64,000 bases of DNA from Comamonadaceae bacterium (GTDB lineage Bacteria; Pseudomonadota; Gammaproteobacteria; Burkholderiales; Burkholderiaceae_C). The position numbers and the translations under genes are program-made. This document shows, one piece after another, positions 35,236 through 43,828 of this stretch. Under the pieces are notes generated by a model. That model made no database searches. It saw only the letters and a program-made list of their open reading frames with translations, and had not been told where the DNA came from. How positions within the stretch are numbered: position 1 is the first letter of the stretch; each line of letters opens with the position of its first letter. The stretch is taken from the NCBI GenBank assembly GCA_009996515.1, contig JAACZV010000010.1, positions 94,963-158,962 on the forward strand, read 5' to 3'.

Positions 35236-35781
35236 ATGTCTTCTACCTGGCCCATGCCGCCCCTGCCGTCGCTTGCACCGCTGCTGATGCCGGCCCTGCA
35301 AGACCGCCTCGTGCTGCTGATCAACCATGTCGTGTCGCGCGAGCCCATCGCGGCGCAGCGCCTGCGGCCGCTGGCGGGGCGCGGCCTCGTCGTGCATCTG
35401 GCGAACTGGCCGACCCTGCTGCCCGCCGCACCGGACCTGGTGCTGGGCGTGACGGCGGCCGGTCTGTTCGAGCGCCTGGACGCGGCGCCGGCCGGCCCGG
35501 GAGGCCTGCGCATCGAGATAGACGCCGCCAACCCGGCCCGGCTGGCGCTGGGCGCGCTGAGCGGCGAGGCGCCGACGGTCAGCGTACAGGGCGATGCCGC
35601 CTTCGCCGGCGAGATGCACTGGCTGATGGACAACCTGCGCTGGGACATCGAGGACGACCTGGCCGGCATCGTCGGCGCGCTGCCGGCCCGCCAGCTGGCC
35701 CAGTTCGGCCGTGCGCTGCGGGGCTCGCTGTCGGGCCTGGCGCGGCGTTTCGCGGCGACGACGTCCGGCGGCGCCGCATGA
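35236..35781 (+). CDS. ubiJ: Ubiquinone biosynthesis accessory factor UbiJ (SCP2 domain)
   Basis: A 181-residue protein with an SCP2-like lipid-binding fold (about 20-125; conserved [37 protein letters not shown]) and a C-terminal helix pair containing [26 protein letters not shown], as in UbiJ/YigP. UbiJ holds hydrophobic ubiquinone intermediates within the soluble Ubi complex. The ATG at 35236 follows a -10-like element closely; an upstream in-frame start at 35113 would add an unrelated leader. It overlaps ubiB by 4 bp. Its customary neighbour ubiE is 33 kb away, on the far side of the exopolysaccharide genes. Confidence 0.9.
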   Translation: MSSTWPMPPLPSLAPLLMPALQDRLVLLINHVVSREPIAAQRLRPLAGRGLVVHLANWPTLLPAAPDLVLGVTAAGLFERLDAAPAGPGGLRIEIDAANPARLALGALSGEAPTVSVQGDAAFAGEMHWLMDNLRWDIEDDLAGIVGALPARQLAQFGRALRGSLSGLARRFAATTSGGAA

Positions 35782-37334
35782 GGTTTGTCTCGCGGCTGCT
35801 GGTCATCCTGTGGACGGTCTGGCGCTTCGGTCTCGATGACCTGGCCCTCTCCGGCCTGCGCCGGCGGCGCTTCCAGGTTCTGAGGCGTGCCACCCGGCTG
35901 GGGCGGCGCTGGCGCGAGCCGCGCGGCGTGCGCCTGCGCCTGGCGCTGGAGCGGCTGGGCCCCATCTTCGTGAAGTTCGGCCAGGTGCTGTCGACCCGGC
36001 GCGACCTGCTGCCCAATGACGTCGCGCTGGAGCTGGCCAAGCTGCAGGACCGCGTGCCGCCGTTCCCGGCGGCGGTCTCGCGCGAGATGGTGGAGCGCGC
36101 CTTCGGCCGGCCGCTGGAGGAGCTGTTCGCGAGCTTCGACGCCGAGCCGGTCGCCAGCGCCAGCATCGCGCAGGTGCACTTCGCGACGCTGAAGGACGGC
36201 CGCGAGGTGGCCGTCAAGGTGCTGCGCCCCGGCATGCTGGACGTCATCGACGACGACCTGGCGCTGATGCGCCGGCTGGCCGCCTGGATAGAGCGCTTCT
36301 CGGCCGACGGCCGACGCCTGAAGCCGCGCGAGGTGGTGGCCGAGTTCGACATGTATCTGCATGACGAGCTGGACCTCGTCCGCGAGGCGGCCAACGCCGC
36401 CCAGCTGCGCCGCAACATGGCGGGGCTGGACCTGGTCATGGTGCCCGAGATGCACTGGGAGCTGTGCAGCTCCGAGGTCATCGTCATGGAGCGCATGAAG
36501 GGCGTGCCCATCTCGCAGCGCGGCCGGCTGGAGGAGGCCGGCATCGACATCAAGAAGCTGGCCCGCGACGGCGTGACCATCTTCTTCACCCAGGTGTTCC
36601 GCGACGGCTTCTTCCACGCCGACATGCACCCCGGCAACATCCAGGTCAGCCTGGCGCCCGAGACCTTCGGCCGCTACGTGGCGCTGGACTTCGGCATCAT
36701 CGGCACGCTGACCGAGGTGGACAAGGACTACCTCGCGCAGAACTTCATCGCCTTCTTCCAGCGCGACTACAAGCGCGTGGCCGAGCTGCACATCGCGTCC
36801 GGCTGGGTGCCGCCCGAGACGCGGGTGGACGTGCTGGAGAGCGCCGTGCGGGCCGTCTGCGAGCCGCATTTCGACCGCCCGCTGAAGGACATCTCGCTGG
36901 GCCAGGTGCTGATGCGGCTGTTCCAGACCTCGCGCCGCTTCAACGTCGAGATCCAGCCGCAGCTGGTGCTGCTGCAGAAGACGCTGCTCAACGTCGAGGG
37001 CCTGGGCCGCCAGCTGGACCCGGAGCTGGACCTGTGGGCCACGGCCAAGCCCTTCCTGGAGCGCTGGATGAACGAGCAGGTCGGCTGGCCGGCGTTCAAC
37101 AAGCAGCTGCTGAAGGAGGCACCTCGCTTCGCCCAGCTCATCCCCGAGCTGCCGCGCCTGCTGCACGACGCGCTGCAGCGCCAGGCCCAGCGCGGCGGCG
37201 ACGCCGAGATGCGCGCGCTGGTGCGCGAGCTGCGCAGCACCAACCGGCTGCTGTCCGGCCTGCTGTGGGGGGCCGTCGGCTTTGCCGCCGGCGTCGCGCT
37301 GGCCTGGCTGGCGCTGCACCTCCAGGGCCTCTGA
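35778..37334 (+). CDS. ubiB: Ubiquinone biosynthesis regulatory protein kinase-like UbiB
   Basis: A 518-residue ABC1/ADCK-family atypical kinase/ATPase needed for ubiquinone synthesis. Visible: the family-defining KxGQ motif in [18 protein letters not shown] (about 64-80), the catalytic lysine in [23 protein letters not shown] and [17 protein letters not shown] (catalytic loop and DFG), and a C-terminal membrane anchor ([20 protein letters not shown]). Size and domain order are normal. Overlapping ubiJ by ATGA, it forms a two-gene operon. Confidence 0.96.
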   Translation: MRFVSRLLVILWTVWRFGLDDLALSGLRRRRFQVLRRATRLGRRWREPRGVRLRLALERLGPIFVKFGQVLSTRRDLLPNDVALELAKLQDRVPPFPAAVSREMVERAFGRPLEELFASFDAEPVASASIAQVHFATLKDGREVAVKVLRPGMLDVIDDDLALMRRLAAWIERFSADGRRLKPREVVAEFDMYLHDELDLVREAANAAQLRRNMAGLDLVMVPEMHWELCSSEVIVMERMKGVPISQRGRLEEAGIDIKKLARDGVTIFFTQVFRDGFFHADMHPGNIQVSLAPETFGRYVALDFGIIGTLTEVDKDYLAQNFIAFFQRDYKRVAELHIASGWVPPETRVDVLESAVRAVCEPHFDRPLKDISLGQVLMRLFQTSRRFNVEIQPQLVLLQKTLLNVEGLGRQLDPELDLWATAKPFLERWMNEQVGWPAFNKQLLKEAPRFAQLIPELPRLLHDALQRQAQRGGDAEMRALVRELRSTNRLLSGLLWGAVGFAAGVALAWLALHLQGL

Positions 37335-37398
37335 TGCGGCGGGTCATACCGCCTTCATAATCCGCGCCATTTTTGGCCCCTTCCGTTTTGCCACGTCC

Positions 37399-38862
37399 AT
37401 GAACACCACGCTCATCGTCTTCGTCGTGCTCTATCTCCTCGGCACGCTGGGCATAGGCGTGTGGGCCGGTCGGCATGTCAAGAACACCAGCGACTTCGCC
37501 GTCGCCGGCCGCAGCCTGCCGCTGGTCATGGTGGTGACGACCACGTTCGCGACCTGGTTTGGCGCCGAGACGGTGATGGGCATTCCGGCCCGTTTCGTGC
37601 AGGGCGGCCTGCACGACATCGTCGAGGACCCCTTCGGCGCCGGCCTGTGCCTGGTGCTGGTGGGCGCCTTCTTCGCCGCCAAGCTCTACCGCAAGAACCT
37701 GCTGACCATCGGCGACTTCTACCGCCAGCGCTTCGGCAAGGGCGTGGAGATCTTCTGCTCGCTGGCCATCATCCTGAGCTATCTGGGCTGGGTGGCGGCC
37801 CAGGTGACGGCGCTGGGCCTGGTGTTCTCCATCCTGACCAACGGCGCGATGAGCCCCGAGACGGGCATGGTCGTGGGCGTGCTGGCGGTGCTGATCTACG
37901 TCGTCATCGGCGGTTTCCTGGCCGTGGCCTGGACGGACTTCGTGCAGATGATCGTGCTGGTCCTCGGCCTGAGCGTCATCGCGGTGTTCTCGGCCGAGCT
38001 GGCCGGCGGGGCCGACGTGGTGCTGCACATGGCCGCGCAGAAAGACCTGGGCCGCTTCCTGCCCAAGCCCGGCTTCACCGAGATGGCCATGTTCATCGGC
38101 GCGGGCCTGACCATGATGCTGGGCTCCATCCCGCAGCAGGACGTGTTCCAGCGCGTCATGTCCGCCAAGGATGCCAAGACCGCGCAGCGCGGCGCCATGA
38201 TCGGCGGCTTCGGCTACATCGCCTTCGCCTTCGTGCCCATGTTCATCGTGCTGGCCGCCGTCGTCGTGATGGGCGACCGGGCGCTGGACCTGGCCCAGAA
38301 CGACTACCAGCGCGTGCTGCCCGCCTTCATCATGGGCCACATGCCGCTGGCCATGCAGATCCTGTTCTTCGGCGCGCTGCTGTCGGCCATCAAGAGCACC
38401 TCGTCGGCGACGCTGCTGGCGCCGACCACCAGCTTCGTCGAGAACATCCTCAAGCAGATCCGCCCGGGCATGACGGACCGCCAGCAGCTCGTTGCGATGC
38501 GGGTGACGCTGGTCATCTTCGCGTTCTGCGTGCTGGTCTACGCGATCGCGCTGCAGGGCACGTCCATCTACGAGCTGGTCAGCGCGGCCTACCAGGTCAC
38601 GCTGGTGGCCGCCTTCGTGCCGCTGGTGTTCGGCCTGTACTGGAGCCGCGCGACGACCCAGGGCGCGGTGTTTTCCATCTTCGCCGGCGTGGGCGTGTGG
38701 ATGCTGTTCTTCCCCCAGGTCACGACCTGGGGCGAGTTCTTCCCCGGCCAGCTGGCCGGCCTGCTGGCGGCGCTGACCGGCATGTTGCTGGGCTCGCTGC
38801 TGCCGCAGTGGCTGACCGACCGCCGCGAACATGTCAGCCACCATCTGCCGCCTCACGGCTGA
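37399..38862 (+). CDS. Sodium:solute symporter family protein
   Basis: A 487-residue integral membrane protein of the SSS family, with about thirteen helices. Family features: the N-terminal region SDFAVAGRSLPLVMVVTTTFATWFGAE, GGFLAVAWTDFVQMIVLVLG in helix five, and the sodium-site stretch ALLSAIKSTSSATLLAPTTSFVENIL. It should import a small solute with Na+; the substrate (amino acid, organic acid, sugar or similar) cannot be told. ATG 37399 was chosen because the homologous region begins there. It sits 64 bp after ubiB, with a CATAAT sequence in the gap that could be a -10. Confidence 0.9.
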   Translation: MNTTLIVFVVLYLLGTLGIGVWAGRHVKNTSDFAVAGRSLPLVMVVTTTFATWFGAETVMGIPARFVQGGLHDIVEDPFGAGLCLVLVGAFFAAKLYRKNLLTIGDFYRQRFGKGVEIFCSLAIILSYLGWVAAQVTALGLVFSILTNGAMSPETGMVVGVLAVLIYVVIGGFLAVAWTDFVQMIVLVLGLSVIAVFSAELAGGADVVLHMAAQKDLGRFLPKPGFTEMAMFIGAGLTMMLGSIPQQDVFQRVMSAKDAKTAQRGAMIGGFGYIAFAFVPMFIVLAAVVVMGDRALDLAQNDYQRVLPAFIMGHMPLAMQILFFGALLSAIKSTSSATLLAPTTSFVENILKQIRPGMTDRQQLVAMRVTLVIFAFCVLVYAIALQGTSIYELVSAAYQVTLVAAFVPLVFGLYWSRATTQGAVFSIFAGVGVWMLFFPQVTTWGEFFPGQLAGLLAALTGMLLGSLLPQWLTDRREHVSHHLPPHG

Positions 38863-38904
38863 TCCCTTAAAATCACGGGCTTTGCGCCTTTTCAGAGCCC
38901 GACC

Positions 38905-39198
38905 ATGCCCATCTACGCCTACCGCTGCAGCGCCTGTGGCCACGCCAAGGACGTGCTGCAGAAGCTGTCCGACGCGCCGCTGACCGCCTGCCCGGCCTGC
39001 GGGGCTGAATCGTTCTCCAAGCAGGTGACTGCTGCCGGCTTCCAGCTCAAGGGCTCGGGCTGGTACGCCACCGACTTCAAGGGCGGCGCCGCGGCCGGCG
39101 CGGCGGCCCCTGCGGCGGCCGGCGCTGATGCGCCCAAGGCCGAGGCCTCCGCGGCCCCGGCCTCCACCCCCTGCGGCGGCTCTTGCGCCTGCCACTGA
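38905..39198 (+). CDS. FmdB family zinc-ribbon protein
   Basis: A 97-residue protein. Residues 1-40 are the FmdB zinc ribbon, with two Cys pairs (YRCSACGH and TACPACGAE). The sequence QLKGSGWYATDF is also conserved in this family. The second half is an Ala-rich linker ending CGGSCACH, a second cysteine cluster that could bind metal. The family is of uncertain function, possibly regulatory. In Burkholderiales it commonly precedes a DUF502 gene and aspS, as here. Confidence 0.9.
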   Translation: MPIYAYRCSACGHAKDVLQKLSDAPLTACPACGAESFSKQVTAAGFQLKGSGWYATDFKGGAAAGAAAPAAAGADAPKAEASAAPASTPCGGSCACH

Positions 39199-39209
39199 AG
39201 CGGGTCGAC

Positions 39210-39899
39210 GTGGGCGCCTCATTCCGCAAATACCTCGTGGCCGGCCTGCTGGTCTGGCTGCCGCTGGCCATCACCATCTGGGTGCTGGGCCAGGTGCTGG
39301 ACGTCGTCAACGGCGTCTTCGGCTCGCTGCTGGCAGCGCTGTCGCTGGTCCTGCCGGCCTCGTTGCGCGAGGGCCTGCTGGAATTGCGCCATGTGCCGGG
39401 CCTGGGCGTGCTCATCCTGGCCTGCGGCCTGCTGGCCACCGGCGTGGCGGTGGCCAACATCTTCGGCCAGTGGCTGCTGACGCAGTGGGACCGGCTGATG
39501 TCCAACATCCCCATCGTCAAGAGCATCTACAGCTCGGTCAAGCAGGTGTCGGACACGCTGTTCTCCAGCAGCGGCAACGCCTTCCGCGAGGCCGTGCTTG
39601 TGCAATACCCGCGCGAGGGCGCCTGGACCATCGCCTTCGTGACCGGCACGCCCAGCGGCGAGGTGGCCTGCCACCTGGCGCAGGAGCATGTCAGCCTCTA
39701 CGTGCCCACCACGCCCAACCCCACGTCCGGTTTCTTCCTCATCGTGCCGCGCGCCGACGTCAAGCCGCTGCAGATGACGGTGGACGAGGCGCTGAAATAC
39801 ATCATCTCCATGGGCACGGTGGCGCCGCTGGCCCAGCCTGGTGGCCCCTGCGGCGAGGCCGACCCTGCCGACGAGGCCGCGCGAAATCAGCCGGGTTGA
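39210..39899 (+). CDS. DUF502 family membrane protein
   Basis: A roughly 229-residue membrane protein with two helices near the N-terminus ([21 protein letters not shown] and [23 protein letters not shown]), then the hallmark [19 protein letters not shown] and a soluble C-terminal part with [17 protein letters not shown]. Function unknown. The start is uncertain: GTG 39210 places [14 protein letters not shown] at the N-terminus as in homologues, while an in-frame TTG at 39183 would overlap the fmdB end by 16 bp. Neither has a strong SD. Confidence 0.88.
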   Translation: MGASFRKYLVAGLLVWLPLAITIWVLGQVLDVVNGVFGSLLAALSLVLPASLREGLLELRHVPGLGVLILACGLLATGVAVANIFGQWLLTQWDRLMSNIPIVKSIYSSVKQVSDTLFSSSGNAFREAVLVQYPREGAWTIAFVTGTPSGEVACHLAQEHVSLYVPTTPNPTSGFFLIVPRADVKPLQMTVDEALKYIISMGTVAPLAQPGGPCGEADPADEAARNQPG

Positions 39900-39987
39900 A
39901 CGCCCCGGCAGGCGTTCAATCCTGAGAGCCGAACGAGCTCGTCAGCGCCCACAAGACATCCCTGCAAAGAATTCGGAGAAGAACCCC

Positions 39988-41778
39988 ATGCGTACCTGCT
40001 ATGCCGGCCAAGTCAGCGAAAAGCTGCTCGACCAGACCGTGACCCTGATGGGCTGGGCCCATCGCCGCCGCGACCACGGCGGCGTCATCTTCATCGACCT
40101 GCGCGACCGCGAGGGCCTGGTGCAAGTCGTCTGCGACCCCGACCGCGCCGACATGTTCAAGATCGCGGAAGACGTGCGCAGCGAGTACTGCCTGAAGATC
40201 GTCGGCAAGGTGCGCGCGCGCCCGGCCGGCACCGAGAACGCCAACCTGGTGTCCGGCAAGGTCGAGGTGCTGTGCCACGAGATCGAGGTGCTGAACGCGT
40301 CGGTGCCCATCCCGTTCCAGATCGACGAGGACAACCTGTCCGAGACGACCCGCCTCACGCACCGCGTGCTGGACCTGCGCCGCCCCTACATGCAGAACAA
40401 CCTCATGCTGCGCTACAAGGTGGCGATGGAGGTGCGCAAGTTCCTGGACGAGCACGGCTTCGTCGACATCGAGACGCCCATGCTCACCAAGAGCACGCCC
40501 GAAGGCGCGCGCGACTACCTCGTGCCCAGCCGCGTGCATGACGGCCACTTCTTCGCGCTGCCGCAGTCGCCCCAGCTGTTCAAGCAGCTGCTGATGGTGG
40601 CGGGCTTCGACCGCTACTACCAGATCACCAAGTGCTTCCGTGACGAGGACCTGCGCGCCGACCGCCAGCCCGAATTCACGCAGATCGATATCGAGACCTC
40701 GTTCCTGACCGAGGAAGAGATCCGCTCGATGTTCGAGGGCATGATCCGCCACGTCTTCCGCAAGGCGCTGAACGTCGAGCTGGGCGACTACCCGGTCATG
40801 AAGTACGCCGAGGCCATGCACCGCTTCGGCTCCGACAAGCCCGACCTGCGCGTGAAGCTCGAGTTCACCGAGCTGACCGACGCGATGACGACCGTCGACT
40901 TCAAGGTCTTCAGCGGCCCGGCCACCACGCCGGGCGGCCGCGTCGTCGCGCTGCGCGTGCCGGGCGGCGCGGCCATGAGCCGCGGCGAGATCGACGCCTA
41001 CACCGAGTTCGTCAAGATCTACGGCGCCAAGGGCCTGGCCTGGATCAAGGTCAACGAGGTCGCCAAGGGCCGCGAGGGCCTGCAGTCGCCCATCGTCAAG
41101 AACCTGCACGACGAGGCCGTCGCCGAGGTGCTCAAGCGCACCGGCGCCCAGGACGGCGACCTGATCTTCTTCGGTGCCGACAAGGCCAAGATCGTCAACG
41201 ACGCCATCGGTGCGCTGCGCCTGAAGGTGGGCCACAGCGAGTTCGGCAAGGCGAACGGCCTGTTCGAGGACAAGTGGGCGCCGCTGTGGGTGGTCGACTT
41301 CCCGATGTTCGAGCACGACGAGGAAAGCAACCGCTGGGCGGCCGTGCACCATCCGTTCACGGCGCCGAAGGACGGCCACGAGGACCTGATGGTCAGCGAC
41401 CCGGGCAAGTGCATCGCCAAGGCCTACGACATGGTGCTGAACGGCTGGGAGCTGGGCGGCGGCTCGGTGCGCATCCACCGCGCCGACGTGCAGGCCAAGG
41501 TCTTCGCCGCGCTGAACATCAGCGAGGAAGACCAGCGCATCAAGTTCGGCTTCCTGCTGGACGCGCTGCAGTACGGTGCGCCCCCGCACGGCGGCCTGGC
41601 CTTCGGCCTGGACCGCATCGTCACGATGATGACCAAGGCCGAGTCCATCCGCGACGTCATCGCCTTCCCCAAGACCCAGCGCGCCCAGTGCCTGCTGACC
41701 GGCGCGCCGTCGCTGGTCGACGAGAAGCAGCTGCGCGAGCTGCACATCCGCCTGCGCAACGCCCAGCCGGCGGCCTGA
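39988..41778 (+). CDS. aspS: Aspartyl-tRNA synthetase
   Basis: A 596-residue bacterial-type class II aminoacyl-tRNA synthetase. An OB-fold anticodon-binding domain (about 1-105) leads to the catalytic core with motif 2 ([18 protein letters not shown]), the bacterial GAD insertion and motif 3 ([10 protein letters not shown]). A good SD, GGAGAAG, precedes ATG 39988. The RRRDHGG stretch near residue 30 resembles the His/Gly pattern described for non-discriminating enzymes, which charge tRNA-Asn as well; that reading is an inference. The gene ends at a symmetric terminator. Confidence 0.97.
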   Translation: MRTCYAGQVSEKLLDQTVTLMGWAHRRRDHGGVIFIDLRDREGLVQVVCDPDRADMFKIAEDVRSEYCLKIVGKVRARPAGTENANLVSGKVEVLCHEIEVLNASVPIPFQIDEDNLSETTRLTHRVLDLRRPYMQNNLMLRYKVAMEVRKFLDEHGFVDIETPMLTKSTPEGARDYLVPSRVHDGHFFALPQSPQLFKQLLMVAGFDRYYQITKCFRDEDLRADRQPEFTQIDIETSFLTEEEIRSMFEGMIRHVFRKALNVELGDYPVMKYAEAMHRFGSDKPDLRVKLEFTELTDAMTTVDFKVFSGPATTPGGRVVALRVPGGAAMSRGEIDAYTEFVKIYGAKGLAWIKVNEVAKGREGLQSPIVKNLHDEAVAEVLKRTGAQDGDLIFFGADKAKIVNDAIGALRLKVGHSEFGKANGLFEDKWAPLWVVDFPMFEHDEESNRWAAVHHPFTAPKDGHEDLMVSDPGKCIAKAYDMVLNGWELGGGSVRIHRADVQAKVFAALNISEEDQRIKFGFLLDALQYGAPPHGGLAFGLDRIVTMMTKAESIRDVIAFPKTQRAQCLLTGAPSLVDEKQLRELHIRLRNAQPAA

Positions 41779-41794
41779 GCACCGCGCCGCCCAA

Positions 41795-41825
41795 GAAAAA
41801 AGCCCCGCCTAGGCGGGGCTTTTTG
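41795..41825. terminator. Bidirectional Rho-independent terminator between aspS and the S9 peptidase gene
   Basis: AGCCCCGCCT/AGGCGGGGCT forms a perfect 20-base palindrome flanked by an A-run on the left and a T-run on the right. It can end transcription of both aspS (plus) and the convergent peptidase gene (minus). Confidence 0.9.
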
Positions 41826-41842
41826 TTGGTGCACGCGGCGCC

Positions 41843-43828
41843 TTACTGCAGGGGCTTGCCCTCCAGCAGCCGCGTGACGAACTCCAGCGTGGCCTGGGTC
41901 AGGTAGCTGCGGTTGTCGGCCTTGGCAAAGCTGTGGCCCTCGTCCTCGGCGGTCAGGAACCACACCGGCGTGCCTTGCGCGCGCACGGCGCCCACCATGG
42001 CCTGGGCCTCGGCATAGGGCACGCGCGGGTCGTTGCGGCCATGCACGACGAACAACGGCTTGCGCACCGCGTCGGCACGGTTCAGCGGCGAGATCTGCTG
42101 CAGGAACTCGCGCATCGCCGGATCGCGTTCGTCGCCGTACTCCGCGCGGCGGTTGTCGCGCCGGTACAGCTCGGTGTGCTCCAGGAAGCTGACGAAGTTG
42201 GCGATGCCCACGCGGCAGATGCTGCCCAGGATGCGCTTGGACTCCCGGGTGGCCACGGCCAGCGACATATAGCCGCCGTAGCTGCCGCCGGCCACGATGA
42301 CGCGCGTGGCGTCCATGTCCGGGCGGCTGGCCACCAGGTCCAGCAGCGTGCTGATGTCGCGCACCGAGTTCTCGCGCAGCCGGCCGTTGTCCAGCTTCAG
42401 GAAGCTCTTGCCGAAGCCTTCGGAGCCGCGCACATTGGGCTCGATGACGTGCATGCCCAGCTGTTCCACCAGCACGCGCATGACACCGGACACATAGCCC
42501 GGCCGCGCCTGCGAGGCCGGGCCGCCGTGGATGCTGATGTAGACCGGCCGCGGCCCCTTGAAGTGGGCCGGCGGTGCCAGATGCAGGCCGCTGAGCGCCA
42601 GGCCGTCGAAGCTGGTCCAGCGCAGCACGCCGGCACGCAGCGACGGGCCGGCCGCCGCGGCGCTCCAGGGCGTGAGCTGTTCGTCCTGCAGCGACCAGAC
42701 GTACAGCCGGCCCGGGCTGTCGGCGGACACATGGTCGAAGCCCAGCAGCGGCAGCCGCGGATGCCAGCGCGGGTTGCGCAGCACGCCGGCGGGCAGGCCC
42801 GTGGCGATGCGGCGCGGCGCGGCGGCGTCGCCGACCAGCAGCGACAGCTCGGACACGCCGTCGACGTTGTAGACCAGCGCCAGCGGCCGTCCGTCGGCCG
42901 GGGCGGCCACGGCCTCCAGGTCGGCGCGGGCGTCGACCAGCAGGTTGCTGCGCCGGCCGCTGACCGCGTCCACGCGGACGAGGTGGCGGAACTCGCCCTG
43001 CACGGCCTGGCGGCGCCACAGCAGGTCCGGCCCGGCGGCGACGGCGGCCGTGCCAGCCGGTTGCTCGTCGTCCGCCATGTCGCCGTCCTCGCCTTGCGCG
43101 GCACCCAGCCGCGCCGGCGGGCTGCCGTCCAGCGCGAAGGCCAGCGCCTGGCTGCGGCCGCCGCGCGTCAGCGTGGCGACGACGCGGCCGCCGGGGCTGA
43201 CGCGCAGGTCGGTGTAGCGCCCGCCGCGCACCTCGGCCACCAGGCGGCGGCTGTCGGGCTTCAGCGGGTCCAGCCACCACAGGCTGCTGCGCGAGCCGGC
43301 GGCCGCGTCACCCTGGCGGTTGAGCTGCTCCTGCAGGCAGACCAGGCCGGCGCCGCCGGGCAGGAACTCGAACTCGCTGACGCGTTCGCCGGCCGGCGTC
43401 AGCGCCTGCGGCTCGCCGCCCGGCACGAGCCGGAACAGCCGGAAGGCCTCGTCGCCGCCCTGGTCGCGGCTGAACACGAGGTAGTCGCCCGCCTCGGGCT
43501 CCCAGCGCGCGCCGCTGACGGCGTCGCGCCCCCGCGTCAGCGGCTCGGGCCTGGCGCCGGCTTCCGCGACGCGGTGCAGCTGCTGGCTGTCGCCGTGGCG
43601 GCGCAGCACCAGCATCTCCGCGCGCAGCGGATGCCAGTCCAGGAAGCGCAGCCCGGCCGTTTCGGCCGCCTCGCTGCCCAGCGCATGGCGCTCGAACAGC
43701 GGGATGCCGTCGGCCCTGAGCTGCGCCCCCGGCCGCACGGGGGCTGCGCACGCCTGCCAGGGCAGCAGCGCGCCCAGCGCGCCGCCCAGCAGCAGCGCCC
43801 GGCGATGCAGGCGGGGCTCAGAACTCAT
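41843..43828 (-). CDS. Prolyl oligopeptidase family (S9) serine peptidase, exported
   Basis: A roughly 661-residue S9 peptidase. An N-terminal signal (HRRALLLGGALGALLPWQACA) is followed by a beta-propeller (about 30-400) and an alpha/beta-hydrolase domain with the oxyanion stretch SIHGGPASQARPGY, the nucleophile motif GGSYGGYMSLAVA, the Asp in VVHGRNDPRVPYAEA and the His in TAEDEGHSFAKADN. It should cleave short peptides in the periplasm. ATG 43828 gives the best signal peptide and overlaps the TonB receptor gene by 11 bp; a start 30 bp upstream is possible. The coupling suggests the peptidase processes what the receptor imports. Confidence 0.9.
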   Translation of the reverse strand: MSSEPRLHRRALLLGGALGALLPWQACAAPVRPGAQLRADGIPLFERHALGSEAAETAGLRFLDWHPLRAEMLVLRRHGDSQQLHRVAEAGARPEPLTRGRDAVSGARWEPEAGDYLVFSRDQGGDEAFRLFRLVPGGEPQALTPAGERVSEFEFLPGGAGLVCLQEQLNRQGDAAAGSRSSLWWLDPLKPDSRRLVAEVRGGRYTDLRVSPGGRVVATLTRGGRSQALAFALDGSPPARLGAAQGEDGDMADDEQPAGTAAVAAGPDLLWRRQAVQGEFRHLVRVDAVSGRRSNLLVDARADLEAVAAPADGRPLALVYNVDGVSELSLLVGDAAAPRRIATGLPAGVLRNPRWHPRLPLLGFDHVSADSPGRLYVWSLQDEQLTPWSAAAAGPSLRAGVLRWTSFDGLALSGLHLAPPAHFKGPRPVYISIHGGPASQARPGYVSGVMRVLVEQLGMHVIEPNVRGSEGFGKSFLKLDNGRLRENSVRDISTLLDLVASRPDMDATRVIVAGGSYGGYMSLAVATRESKRILGSICRVGIANFVSFLEHTELYRRDNRRAEYGDERDPAMREFLQQISPLNRADAVRKPLFVVHGRNDPRVPYAEAQAMVGAVRAQGTPVWFLTAEDEGHSFAKADNRSYLTQATLEFVTRLLEGKPLQ